DNA from: Pyropia yezoensis
Taxonomy: Eukaryota > Rhodophyta > Bangiophyceae > Bangiales > Bangiaceae
Direction of reading: 5' to 3'
Assembly: GCA_009829735.1 (NCBI GenBank)
Contig: CM020620.1
Span: 6,464,545-6,528,544, forward strand
DNA: 64,000 bases
The notes under the pieces are model-generated. The model ran no database searches. It was not told the origin of the DNA and saw only the letters and a program-made list of their open reading frames with translations. Made by a program: the position numbers and the translations under genes. This document shows, one piece after another, positions 18,559 to 29,573 of the stretch (its first letter is position 1; every line of letters starts with the position of its first letter).

Positions 18559-19819
18559 ATGGTCGCCTTTGTGCCGGCTGCGGCTATTGCCGCCCGGACT
18601 GCTTCGCCGTCGTCGACATGCCGCTCGCGGGGGTCGGTCGCGTCCACCTTTGCGGCGGGCTCCTCGCCCGCCTTACTGTCCGCCCCTGTCTCGGCCCCGG
18701 CGCCCGCCGCGGTCGCGGGTCTGACGATGGCGGCGAAGCGGGAAGGGGTCCCCCTGAACTTGTTCCGCCCGAAGACCCCGTACAACGCCACGGTGCTGTA
18801 CAATGGGACGCTGGTGGGCAAGGACGCCCCCGGGGAGACGATGCACATCGTGATGAACCATGACGGAAACGTGCCGTACCTCGAGGGCCAGTCCATTGGC
18901 GTCATGGCGCCGGGCGTGGACGCCAAGGGCAAGCCCCATAAGGTGCGCCTGTACTCTATCGCGTCGACTCGGCACGGTGACTTTGGCGACGGCAAGACCG
19001 TGTCCCTGTCTGTGAAGCGGCTGGTGTACGAGGACGAGGAGGGTAAGGAGGTCAAGGGCGTGTGTTCCAACTTCCTCTGCGACCTCCAGCCGGGCGACAA
19101 GGTGGCGATCACTGGGCCGGTCGGTACTGCGATGTTGATGCCCGAGGACCCCAACGCCACGATCATCATGCTCGCGACAGGCACAGGCATTGCGCCGTTC
19201 CGGACGTACATGCGCCGCGCCTTCACGGAGAACAACCCGGACTTCAAGTTCAACGGCAAGATGTGGCTGTTCCTGGGGTATGTTGAGCGCATGGGCTTTG
19301 TTCTCGCTTGTGTGACGCTGCTTGCCGTGTGCTGTAGAGACTCTAGAGTGCGCCTGTGGTGCGTCGTGCGAATTCCAACGCTGCGTGAGAGGCTGAAACT
19401 GACCGCTCGCGCTCTATTTTTTTTTGCTTGTCCTCTCCCCGTTTTGCACCCCACATGTCCATCGCTTGGCCTTCCACAGTGTACCGACTTCGTCGACGCT
19501 CCTGTACCGCACGGAATTCGAGGACATGATGGAGCGTCACCCCGACCAGCTGCGGTGCGACTGGGCCATCTCGCGCGAGCAGACGGACGCCAATGGCAAC
19601 AAGATGTACCTGCAGACGCGTATGAAGGAGTACGCGCAGGAGCTGTACGAGCTGGTGACGGGCCCTGCGAAGGCGTACATCTTCCTGTGTGGCCTGAAGG
19701 GCATGACCGCGGGCATTGATGAGATGTTTGGCGAGCTGTTTGAGAAGGACGGGCTCAACTGGAACGAGTACCGTAAGGCTATGAAGAAGGAGGGCCGCTA
19801 TGAGGCCGAGGTGTACTAG
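18559..19819 (+). CDS. petH: Ferredoxin-NADP+ reductase, plastid (two exons)
   Basis: Transfers electrons from reduced ferredoxin to NADP+ at the end of photosynthetic electron transport, in the chloroplast stroma or on thylakoids. Exon 1 18559-19277, intron 19278-19479 (GTATGT...CCACAG, 202 bp), exon 2 19480-19819; 352 aa. The ATG at 18559 starts a Ser/Ala/Arg-rich transit peptide ([16 protein letters not shown]) of roughly 55 residues. FAD-binding RLYSIAS lies near residue 130 and GVCSNFL near 166. The NADP-binding [13 protein letters not shown] is near 206. Across the junction the protein reads [14 protein letters not shown] as in other FNRs. It ends EVY, with the C-terminal Tyr that stacks on FAD. 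Length is normal for a precursor. No CpcD-like linker domain, unlike cyanobacterial long FNRs. Converges on GrpE. Confidence 0.96.
19278..19479 (+). other. FNR intron
   Basis: Donor GG/GTATGT and acceptor TTCCACAG/T restore the conserved protein junction. The intron contains a T9-10 tract. Confidence 0.93.
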
Positions 19820-20246
19820 ATGATCTACCCTTTGCGTGTCTTTCCTATTTTTTTCAATGAGCTTTCTTTTTTTGCCTCAGGCGCAGGCAGGTTCCCGACA
19901 CGATGCATGTCCAGTGGTGGGGTCGAGCAGTTGGTCCACCATCGCTCGTCACTATTAGACTTGTCGACGTTCCATGGAGACGAGTGCACTGCTGACGCGG
20001 GTGTTGGGCGCGGCCGGACGTACGCCCTGCCCACGCCACACCAGGGACTGTCGGGGGGGCCTCGTCTGTGCCTGGCAACAGTTCTGGACGGCCTAGGCCG
20101 GGAGAGCCAAAGTGGACATCCTGTCGCGACGAATGCGCGCGGGCAACACAGGTTTGTCATCAGACGCACCACGTTCCTGTCCCAGCTCACCCAATCGACG
20201 CACATCCCCACAGTCGAAACCAAGTCCCCAAGTCCAGCAGCCAAGC

Positions 20247-21730
20247 TCACGCCTGAGTCGGCGCGGCAGGGTCAGCCGCCGTAACCGTGTCGGCCACATC
20301 TGTGGCCGGAGACGCCTCAACATCAAGCGCATCAGGCTCGCCCGCCGCCTCGGCAGCGTCGGACACGACTTCGGCCACCGGAGGTCCTGGGCCGACTGAC
20401 ACAACCACCACTGCCGGCCGAATAACACCTGCGGCGCCCTTGTACCCCCGCTGAAGCTGCGCACACACCACCCCCTCAGGGTACTCCGCGCTCTCCATCC
20501 GGTTGATCGCGTCGTGTTCGTTGGGGTCAAATGCAGCTCCGACCGTGTCAAGCGGCTCCACACCCAGGTCCTTGAGCGCCAACAGCAGCTGCTTCTGAAT
20601 GGCCTGGTAGGATGTGTGCAGCTTTTCCTCTCCAGGGGTAGTGGGCTTGGCAGCTGTCGCGGCGCGCTCAAAATTGTCCAACGCCGGCAGCAGCTTCTTC
20701 ACAACCGCCGCTGTGGCAGAAGTGGTCGCCGCAGCCAGCTGGCTGGACGATCGCCGACGAACATTGTCAAAGTCTGCTGCGAGCCGCAGATACGAGTCCT
20801 TCTCCTTGGCCAGACTGGCAACCAAGGCCTCCTTTTCGGTAGTGGACTCGTTCAGCTCCTTGGTGAGAATCTGGTAGCCGGGGAGAAGGGAGTCAACATC
20901 GTCCGCAGTCGGGTCAGGAAGTGGTAAAAAGGGGAGGATCACACGGAGGGCCGTCAGCATCGACCTACGGGCGCGGATCCACCAGGAAAGCTGCCTGGCC
21001 TCGACAACCCCGGGAGGATCGTCATGCGCAGCGCCCGCCTCAGTAGTCCGCAAGCCGTCCTCGCCCAGGGCAACATTTGCCACCGCCGAGGGCACCTCTG
21101 GAGGAGGCGGTGGGACAGACTGCTGCGAGGCATGAAGGAAACCATGAGCCCCTCCTAGCGCGGCCATCACATGGAAGTAAACAGTCGACCTGCCAATGCA
21201 GCGTCAGCCAAGCACACGTGCAGTCTGCGCGCGTTCTCCCCTGTCTGTCCCATAGCCGGTCAGAGTGGCCAGGCGCATATGCAGTGGCAAACAATGATCA
21301 AAGGAGGGAAGCAACGAATATGCAAGGAGAGGCAATCGGCCACGTTACCGACAGCCGCATGTAAACCTGCACGGGGCCGCGCGCATGTCAATGAACGTAC
21401 CTCCATCTTCTTCTTCAGGAAGGCAGGGGACGACAAAATGTCATCCGCCGTTGTCTCAGCATCAGCAGCTGGCTCGCCCTCAGCCGGTACATCCGGGACA
21501 GTAGTCGCTTCTGGCGCCGCCGCTGCATCAGCGCTCTCATCGGCCGCAGCCGGTGCTTCAGCCTTGTCATCGCCATCAGCAGGCGGAGGAGTTGGTGGCG
21601 TAGCGCCACCCAGCATACGAAGCCCAGCTGGGCGACGGGACGCCGGAGCACGGCGGGTGCAGACCGCCGCCCGTGGGGAGGGCGCCAGCGGAAGAGGGGC
21701 CAGGGCGGTGAGGAAGGCGGGCATGGCCAT
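20247..21730 (-). CDS. grpE: GrpE nucleotide exchange factor, probably plastid (two exons)
   Basis: Co-chaperone that releases ADP from Hsp70/DnaK. Exon 1 21401-21730 (ATG at 21730, MAMPAFLTALAPLPLAP), intron 20871-21400 (GTACGT...CTACCAG, 530 bp), exon 2 20247-20870; 317 aa. Exon 1 supplies an Ala/Arg-rich targeting peptide and an acidic spacer. Exon 2 begins ILTKELNESTTEKEAL, the long GrpE helix, then LRLAADFDNVRRRSSSQ, LLPALDNFERA, the dimer/beta part with GVEPLDTVGAAFDPNEHDAI, and VVCAQLQRGYKGAAGVIRPAVVVVS. The ~50-residue acidic, Ala-rich tail after the beta domain is longer than usual. Exon 2's frame is also open back into the intron to 21170, which I treat as chance. Shares a ~540 bp divergent promoter with BCKDHB. 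Confidence 0.93.
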
Positions 21731-22271
21731 GGTACCCAGCTGTGCAAAACAACGGGGGCGGTCCACGAAGGTGGGGTGCGGAGCGCAAGGTGGATGAGGA
21801 AGGTGCAGTCGAAGTGAACGGCAGAGGCAGTCTTGCGCACGAATAGGCGAGAGCGGCGGTGGTTTGCAGCACGCAGGTGACCTCGAGCTCTGGAGTGGAA
21901 ACACTTGCGGACGGGGAGCCCGGAACTCGAGCTGGGGACCCAGCCACGGCGGCGTCAACGATCGAAGAACATTCCGGAGGATCGACCTTTGCATGTCCAA
22001 AAATCTGGTCACGAATTTCCTATCGTTTTTCCTGCCCTACATGGTCTCGTGAACGAAATCAGTAAATATCTACGTAGTTGTCAGCGTGTACATAATTATT
22101 GGTCAGGAAGATGCATCTTCCACAGAGAGCTCGAGGGTCTGGCACGCGAGTCGGTGGTGTTTCTGCCGCTTTCTGCCGCTCCTCCTTGCCGCGGGCAAAC
22201 GGCGTCGACCTTCGACGTCTACCTGCGGTGCCAATGCCTCTTGCCGTCTTGCCACGCTTTCCCCTTTCATC
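21731..22271. promoter_or_regulatory. Divergent promoter region between GrpE and BCKDHB
   Basis: 541 bp between two start codons facing away from each other. Contains ATTATTGGTC near 22096 (inverted CCAAT) and an AT-richer stretch 22010-22110. No clear TATA box is assigned. Confidence 0.5.
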
Positions 22272-23537
22272 ATGACGCTTGCAACCGTTGCCCGCTCTGT
22301 GGCAGCTCGAGCGGGCAACGTATGGGCTCTGCCTACGCTGCCGCTTCTAGGAGGCGGCGCGGCGACGGCTGTTTGGGGACGGCGGCGAGCGGCCCTCCAG
22401 ACTGTCCCAGCGGTTAACACCCTTTCTTCTCCCTCCGCAGCTTTATCGGAGACAAAACGGCCCGCCCACGACACCGCGGACACTTTCGATGCGTTGCCCC
22501 CGTCGGTAACCCTCCCCCTCTCCACCGGACCGTTGTCGGTGGGCACTGCAGCCACAGGTGGTACACAGCAAATGAACCTTTTTACCGCCGTGAATGATGC
22601 CCTTCGCATCGCCTTGGAAACTGACGAGAGCGCGGTGGTGTTTGGGGAGGACGTGGCGTTTGGTGGCGTGTTCCGCTGTACCCAGCACCTGCGGGACGCC
22701 TTCGGCCCGGACCGTGTGTTTAACACGCCGCTGTGCGAGCAGGGAATTGCCGGCTTTGGCATTGGGCTGGCTGCATCGGGCGTGACGGCGGTGGCGGAAA
22801 TCCAGTTTGCCGATTACAGCCTCCCCGCGTACGACCAGCTGGCTAATGAGGCGGCCAAGTTCCGCTATCGGTCTGGCGGTGCGTACTCTGCCGGCCTCAC
22901 TGTGCGGATGCCCTGCGGTGCTGTTGGTCACGGGGGTTTGTACCACAGTCAAAGCCCAGAGGCGCTTTTCTGTGCCACCCCTGGGCTCAAGGTGGTAATG
23001 CCACGGGACCCTGTGCGGGCCAAGGGGCTCCTTCTCGCCTCCATTCGAGACGCCAATCCTGTCATCTTCATGGAGCCGAAGGCGTTATACCGGGCGTCGG
23101 TGGCACCGACGCCTGTGGAGGACTACGAGCTTCCGCTGGGTGTGGCAGAGACGGTCGTTCCGGGACGTGACGTGACGCTAGTCGGTTGGGGCGCTCAAGT
23201 GCATGTACTGGTCGCCGCAGCTGCGAGGGCGGCGGCCGAGGATGACATCTCGGCCGAGGTGCTCGACCTTCAAACACTCTGCCCTTGGGACGTGGACGCG
23301 GTGGTTGCCTCGGTCAAACGCACTGGCCGGCTTGTGGTGAGCCACGAGGCGCCCCTCAGTGGTGGCCTGGGGGGTGAGGTTGCCGCCACAGTTGCGGCCG
23401 ACGCCTTCCTCTCGCTGGAGGCACCTGTCAAGAGGGTGTGCGGGTGGGACACGCCGTTCCCGCTCGCACACGAAAAGTATTACGTACCCAATGTGGAGCG
23501 CTGCCTCGAGGCCATCAAGGACGTGGTGGCATTTTGA
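22272..23537 (+). CDS. BCKDHB: Branched-chain 2-oxoacid dehydrogenase E1 subunit beta, mitochondrial
   Basis: Beta subunit of the thiamine-diphosphate E1 component that oxidatively decarboxylates the keto acids of Leu, Ile and Val in the mitochondrial matrix. Intronless; 421 aa from the ATG at 22272 with an Arg/Ala-rich presequence ([15 protein letters not shown]). [91 protein letters not shown] and [10 protein letters not shown] are all diagnostic. FGGVFRCT and PWDVD favour BCKDH over pyruvate dehydrogenase E1-beta. The frame is open 62 codons upstream, but the presequence ATG is the sensible start. Single gene; E1-alpha and E2 are not in the window. Confidence 0.94.
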   Translation: MTLATVARSVAARAGNVWALPTLPLLGGGAATAVWGRRRAALQTVPAVNTLSSPSAALSETKRPAHDTADTFDALPPSVTLPLSTGPLSVGTAATGGTQQMNLFTAVNDALRIALETDESAVVFGEDVAFGGVFRCTQHLRDAFGPDRVFNTPLCEQGIAGFGIGLAASGVTAVAEIQFADYSLPAYDQLANEAAKFRYRSGGAYSAGLTVRMPCGAVGHGGLYHSQSPEALFCATPGLKVVMPRDPVRAKGLLLASIRDANPVIFMEPKALYRASVAPTPVEDYELPLGVAETVVPGRDVTLVGWGAQVHVLVAAAARAAAEDDISAEVLDLQTLCPWDVDAVVASVKRTGRLVVSHEAPLSGGLGGEVAATVAADAFLSLEAPVKRVCGWDTPFPLAHEKYYVPNVERCLEAIKDVVAF

Positions 23538-24192
23538 GCGGGTCCCCTGACCCAAAGATGCGGGTGGGGTACGACACCGCGATTGCAGGGTCGGTAGTTC
23601 GGGAATGTCCTGCCGCTCGCTGCGCTTATGGTCGTCGCCGAGTTCCCGACCGATGTGAGCCCCCTGCTGGTGCGGTTGCTCCTAGCGACCGTGCAGAGTT
23701 TCCAGTGGCCGACTGCACCGCTGGTTACTTTGAGTGGCGCTTTGCACAGCAGGATCTCCCGGTCACGTCTATGACATCTGAGAGCTCGACATCGACGACA
23801 TGTCTGGTGTACCAGGACTGGCTCTCAGTGGATGTGAGGTGATGGCGTGCCACTGCAGCAGCGTAGGCGTGCACAGTACACGAGGCGTGTACAGGGCACG
23901 CTTCTTTCGAGTTCAGTCATTCGTTGCTTCAACAGGACGGAGGCCCGTCTTTTTTCTTCATGTAGTAGGGTCTAACCGCGGGCCCGGAAAGCGGCTCGGA
24001 TTGATCAGATGATACGTCCTCAATGTAACAGCAGACGCAGCTGCCGTGCCAGTAGACCAACAAAAGGTATAGAATGAGCGACACCCAGCAGATTGCAAAT
24101 GAAAGAGAATAAAGGAAGCGCAGCCCAGCGGCACGCAAATGAGCAAGCGCGGACACCGCAGATGCTAACGCAACGACGGGGCAGCATCCACA
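23538..24192. other. Convergent spacer between BCKDHB and the LUFS gene
   Basis: 655 bp. No supported gene. It should hold both 3' UTRs. If the GTGAGT donor at the end of the LUFS frame is used, a 3' exon of that gene could also lie here. Confidence 0.5.
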
Positions 24193-25678
24193 TCATGCAA
24201 GAAACTCACCGACGTCCGCATCGACCACCGACATGAGGAAGCGAAGGTTCGCCTCGTTGCTGTCGCCCAGCCCACCCATGCCTGGCACGTCACCAAGGCC
24301 GAGGCTGCTAAGATCCCCAGACCCGTTAGCAGCGGCTCCGCCGGAGACCGCGTCGCCCAACCCCAAGGCGCCACCGCCCACCACTTGCTCAATGTTCTGC
24401 AACGCCTCCCCGTCACCGCCACCGCCGCCAGCGGTCGGCGGGGTGCCATCAAACAGCCCGAGCGCGTCAGCATAGTCGTTTAAGGCCGCGGCAGGGGAGA
24501 CGGCAGGGGTGGCGCCCACGCCGTTGAGGCCGCTTGACATGGCCGCCGACGCCGCCGAGTCAACGCCAGGGGCAGGCATAGCTCCAGCTGAGCCACCCAC
24601 CCCTATCCCTGATGAACCGCTGCCCAGCTGCTGCTCTTCCCGGGCGCCTCCTGGCACGCCTCCAGAGGCTGAAACAGGGACAGAAGTGGGCGAGGCTCGC
24701 GACGGGGATGCAGCCGCCGCCGCGGCCGTCGAAGCAGCAGCTGTCGCGGCAGCCGTAGAAGCCGCAGCCGACGGGCCTGTGGATTGCAGGTCCGGAGAAG
24801 CACTGCCCTCACCGGCCCGGATAGCCGCTGCCGTGGCGGCCGCAGCGGCCTTCGCCGCCGCTGCCCCGCCACGAGCGCCTTTGCCCCCGCGTCCCCGTCC
24901 ACGGCCGACGCCACCTGGAGAAGCAGCCGTGCCGCCGGCAGCACGAGCCTTCCGTGCAGTCGCCGTAGCACTGGCCCGTCCACGGCCACGAGTTGTAGCC
25001 CCGCGACCGCGACCGCGACCAGTTCTAGCTGTCCCAGTAGACGTGTTGCTTTGTACCGAGGAGGACGCCACCCCACTCCCACGTCCGCCACCTGTGGCCC
25101 CACCGCTGCCACTGCCACTAGCACTGAGCTCAGGTGTAGGCAGCGGAGGCACAGACCGTCCACCGGCACTGTTGACCGGCGATACATGGCCGGCAACAGG
25201 GAATGTAGGCGCCATCGGGGGCTGTGGCGTTCGGCGTCCAAAACTTGGCTGTCCAGGTGACTGCTGTGCCACGTTGGACTGCGAGGGTGAAGAGGCGAGT
25301 CGAGGATCCCCAGCACCGCCGGCGCCGACCCCACCGCCACCGCCACCTCCGCTGCCGCCACCACCGCCACTGCCAGCACCAAGCATCAATCCCGCACCAA
25401 GAACAGGGCCCATTCCGCCAGCGTAGAGGCCAGGTGGCATTCCAGAAGCGCCTCCACCGCTTCCCCCATTCGCTGCCATACTGTCTTGATATTGTTGCAG
25501 TTGCCGCAACTGGTGCTGCTGCTGTGCTTGCTGTTGGTTTGGTTGCAGCTGTTGACCCACCTGCAAGTGTGGCGGCAACAGCTGACCGTTCGGTTGCTCA
25601 ACTTGATTGGGTTGGTGTTGTTGCCGCTGTTGCTGCTGCTGCCGCTGCTGCTGCTGTAGTTGTTGCAACTGCAGATGC

Positions 25679-25727
<49 letters not shown>

Positions 25728-27312
25728 GCTGGTGCTGCTGCTGCACCTGCACCTGTACCTGCTGCCGCTGCTGCTGTACCTGCTGCTGCTGCTGCTGCTG
25801 CTGGAATTGTAGACGCTGCTGCTCGTGAAGCCGGACAGCTTCCTTTTGATGCGGTGGCATCCTTGCCTGCCCCTGAGCCAGTTGCGTAGCCGCCGCTGCC
25901 CTTGCATTGAGGGCAACGGCATCGTGGGGATGATCGGGGATCGGGATGAGCCTGCCAGTGGGGTGGAAGCGGAAACGGTTCTCGTGCACGTACACAAGGC
26001 CCTGTTGCCACACATCCACCGGGAGTGCCCCCTCGGGCAGCCGAAGGCCCTTCTTCGCAACGTACTGCCGGGCAAGGACCGCCGCCCTCATTGGATCACG
26101 CTCCATCACCTCGCCCAACGCCGAACCCGACCGCCCGAGGCTGCCGCCCATGCCATTCATGGCGGTTGCTTCACCACCGGCCCCACCGTCGGTCCCGAAT
26201 CGAGAAACCGCCAGTGGAGGTGGCGGCGGCGGCGGCGGCGGCGGCATGGAGGCTGACACCATGGGCATCCCGGGAGCGCCGCCAAAACCTGGGCCCCCCA
26301 TGTGGGAGGACAGTGGCGGCCCACTGACGGGCGGGCCACCGCGCTGACCAGCGGCAGCGGCCGTAGATAGGCTAGCATAATAGCCAGGAGGAGCCGGCCC
26401 TTGTGGCGCGTCGGTGCCCAGGACGTCCGCGGAGCGCTTGCGAGATGAGGGAGAGTGGCTGTTACCGCTGCTGCCACTGGTCTTGGCCGACCGCGCCGCT
26501 CGGGCAGCGCGAGCGGCACCGGCAGCCATCTGCTGAGCGGTGAGCGCAGGCGCCTTGGTTCCTCCGAGGTCGCCGCCAACAACCGGCCGCCCCCGATCCC
26601 CGCCGCCATGTGCAGCCGAAGCACCCAGATGGCTGAAAGAGCCTGCTGTGCTGCCATTGCCGTCGAAGGACATACCATTTTCCTTGGCGCCAGCCGCGAC
26701 TGAAGCGTTAAAGCCGTCGAAAAAGGCCGGCGGGAAGTCGTCCTTAGGGCCAGTGCTCGCGGCGGCAGTGACGCCACCAGCCAACGCAGCTGCTGGGTCC
26801 ATCCCCGGCGCGCCCATGCCGTTTGGTAACAAGCCAGCCGGGGGCCCTTGGTAGCCACCGCCGCCGCCACCGCCGGCTCCTACAGGCCCAGCTCCTCCCC
26901 CTCCACCATGGCTATAAGCCCCCACCCGGGGCCGGCCATTGGCAGCCACCCGCTTGGCAGCTGCCACCGATGCGGAGGCTGCAGCAGCGGCAGCCGCCGC
27001 TGCCGCCCCCGCCGCAGCGTCTGCTGCAACAGGAGTGTACACATGCGATGTCGACCCGCTGTCAGTCCTCCCCGCAGCGGCAACCACTGTATAGCGCTGG
27101 GCAAAGACGTCCCAGAAAAAGCCAAACCACTCGGACAGAAACGAGTTGGGCCCCGCGTCCACCGCGGGAGGACGCACCGCCAAGCCCCGCTCCGATGCCT
27201 CCCGCCGCAACGCGGTCGCCGACTGCAGCAGCTGCTGCTTGACCAGGTAATCGTACACAAACGATCGCAGCAACGTTTCAATGCGCTCATCGGGTGCCTT
27301 GCGACTGCTCAT
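24193..27312 (-). CDS. LisH/LUFS-domain polyglutamine protein, putative transcriptional co-regulator
   Basis: 1039 aa from the ATG at 27312 (MSSRKAPDER). The first ~75 residues form a LUFS-type module (LEUNIG / Flo8 / single-stranded-DNA-binding protein): LisH helix pair IETLLRSFVYDYLVKQQLLQSATALRREA, then PNSFLSEWFGFFWDVFAQRY. The rest is mostly disordered: Gly/Ala-rich to about 400, a compact segment around residues 420-470 (LPVDVWQQGLVYVHENRFRF), a long Gln-rich tract about 490-605 (including a pure CAA run encoded at 25681-25728), Gly-rich linkers, an RGRGRG-type block near 760-810, and an acidic end (SNEANLRFLMSVVDADVGEFLA). No WD40 repeats, so more like Flo8/SSDP than LEUNIG. A GTGAGT donor three to four codons before the stop leaves open a spliced alternative end. 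Confidence 0.82.
25500..25830. repeat. CAA/CAG trinucleotide tracts (polyglutamine coding)
   Basis: A pure GTT/GTTG run of about 16 units on the plus strand (25679-25728), flanked by impure CTG/CAG tracts. Likely length-polymorphic. Confidence 0.9.
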
Positions 27313-29573
27313 GGCGGGGAGAACGTGAGAGAGATAGACGGAAGAAGAACAATCAGGAGGCACGTCCACTCAAAACGGGTACAGACGAGAGACACTGCCG
27401 GCCAAAACAGACGCGGCGGCAGCCTGCAGGGAGCACGGGGGCACGAAGGGCACAGGGATAGGCGGCGGGCGACAGTGGGCTTCGGGTACCACCCCGCGAG
27501 TGACGGAAGAATGCGCAGCGACCAGGGGTGCACACGACGTCGGGTGCCAGGCCAGAGCCGCCGCGCCACGTCAGCACCGGCGCCACTCAGCGCGCGCCGC
27601 CCACTGACGGGACCAACCAGCAGGTACGCCAACCGAGCGCCTGCGCCCACACGGTCGCCTCAGACCGCCCGGGCGCGCGGCGGCGGGCGAGTGGCGGCGG
27701 GGCGAGAGGCGGCGGGGCGAGTGGCAATGGGGACCACCCCCGCCGGATGATGCGGCGGCGGCGGTAGCGGCCACAGGCACACAAGCGAGTGGCCGAGCGG
27801 GTCTGCCCCGCTCACAGACTTGCGGGGCAACGCGAACACGCGGAGGCGGAGGGCTAGCTCGTCCCGCCGCTGCCCCCCCAACCCAAAACGCCCCGCGACA
27901 CACTAAACCAGGCGTGACGGCACGGGCAGGGTGGAGGCGACTGCCAACCACCGCGATCGCCCGCCGCGGGTGCCGCGCGAATGGGCGCGGCAGCCGTGTG
28001 CGCAGCGGGGGCTGCAGACCAAAGTGACGGCGGGGACGGGGCGCGGTGGGGGGGTGGCACGCACCGGAACGCACGAGCGACACGGTACCGCGGGGGCGCG
28101 CAAGGCCGCGTCGCGCGCGGAAGGAGCAGGCTGCAGCCGCGGCCGGCGTGGCGAGGCGCGCACGGCCGGCCGGCGCGGCGGGGGGGGGGGGGGGGGGGTT
28201 GGCGCTGGCACTGCCGCTGCCAAGCGCGGCGAGCTGCAACAGGCTCCGCGGGTGCGACGTCGTTGGGGCGCGCTCGCCGTGCGTGCGGCGGGCAGGGCGG
28301 CTGCGGCGGAGGCGCGTCCGCCGCGCGGGTGGCCAACAGAGGGGGGGGTGGCCGCCCGATGCCCCTGTGGAGGGGGCTTGGGGGGAGGGGAGGGGAGGGG
28401 CGGGGCAGCGGCGCGTCGCAGGTGCTGTGCGTGGCCTTGGCCACACCGTCGCCGGCCACGGGGCCTGTGGGAAGGGGGCTGAAAAGGGTGGGGTGGGGCG
28501 TGGCCGCAGGAGCGTGCCGCCCCCGCAGCGCCGCACGCTGCAGCGACGGGGGGTGGTGGGACCTGGGCGGGCACCGGCTGTGCGGCTCTGGGCTGCCAGA
28601 GCGCGGTGAGACCGGCCGCTCAGAGCGGTTCAGGTGGGTTGGTTGCGTGACGTGTTGGGGGGTTGGCAGGTGCCCTTGGCCCTGGCATGCAACAGGCCCA
28701 GTGTGCTGCTGGTGCTCTGATGTGGATGCCAGAGGCAAGAGATATGCATAGGGGGGCCGAGCCACCAACGAAATAGTGTAATGCGCGACATCCAGACAGT
28801 CCACATAACGACAAATCACACGCGACTTGCGGCACGGGGCAGTCTCAGCCAGTTGAACAAGTACAGCGTGGCGTCGGCATTGAGCGACGGCCGAGCCCCG
28901 CGCGGGGCGCGAGCGAGCGGCTGAGGAGGGCCCCGCCCGCCGCTCGCTCAGAGGCGATCACGATCGCCAGCCACCCACGACCGACTCGTGCAACCCAAGC
29001 AGGGATCCTCGGCGATCCTCCACAGCCCCACGCACACCGCATGATGCGCGTCTGGCACTCGTCTCAGTGATCATCCATGGATCCATTCTCCTTTGTGTTG
29101 CCATGTACAGATGGCGGATGGTGTCTCCTCCCTGGGCGCACGGCGCCTTCTGACTGGGCACGACAGAGAAAGTCGGCGCAGGTACCTGCTCCGCGTGACA
29201 TACCCTTCATGTTTGTCTCTCCGTGTGCGCGCGTCACCAGCGTCACCGTGGGGAGCAGCAGTTCTCTATTTGTTCCGTCCATGCTGTTCCAAGTCAACCG
29301 CCACACACCGTGTACACATATCTGGATCGGGCTCCAGGTCCATTGCGCTTGGTGCTGGATCTCTCTGCTGCCGGTCACAAAAGACCCTGATCATTGTCCC
29401 TCCACCCCCTCAGAAACACCTCGTCGTGCAACAAGAGACGAGGCGCCTACCCTCTGTCTCACGCCTGCGTACTGGGACCGAGCGATCCATCCTGTTTCCA
29501 AACAAAAAGAGTGAAGACAGAGATGGCCTCCAGTGCCCCCAGTAGATACCTCTACTCATCCATCAGCCGCTGA
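27313..29573. other. Low-complexity spacer upstream of the LUFS gene
   Basis: 2.26 kb, very GC-rich to 28,600 then nearer average. Open frames on all frames of both strands are composition artefacts (Arg/Gly/Ala/Pro only). Includes an 18-19 base G run near 28181. No gene or RNA recognised. Confidence 0.5.

Noticed and set aside
20871-21170. GrpE exon 2 starting upstream at MMAALGG
   Set aside because: This lies inside the intron defined by good GT-AG sites that join the targeting peptide to the GrpE helix; it lacks GrpE similarity.
22272-23537. Pyruvate dehydrogenase E1 beta
   Set aside because: [25 protein letters not shown] and TLCPWDVD fit the branched-chain enzyme better.
24509-26350. 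Plus-strand open frames opposite the LUFS gene
   Set aside because: Poly-Cys, poly-Ala and poly-Pro shadows of the CAG/GGC repeats in the minus-strand gene.
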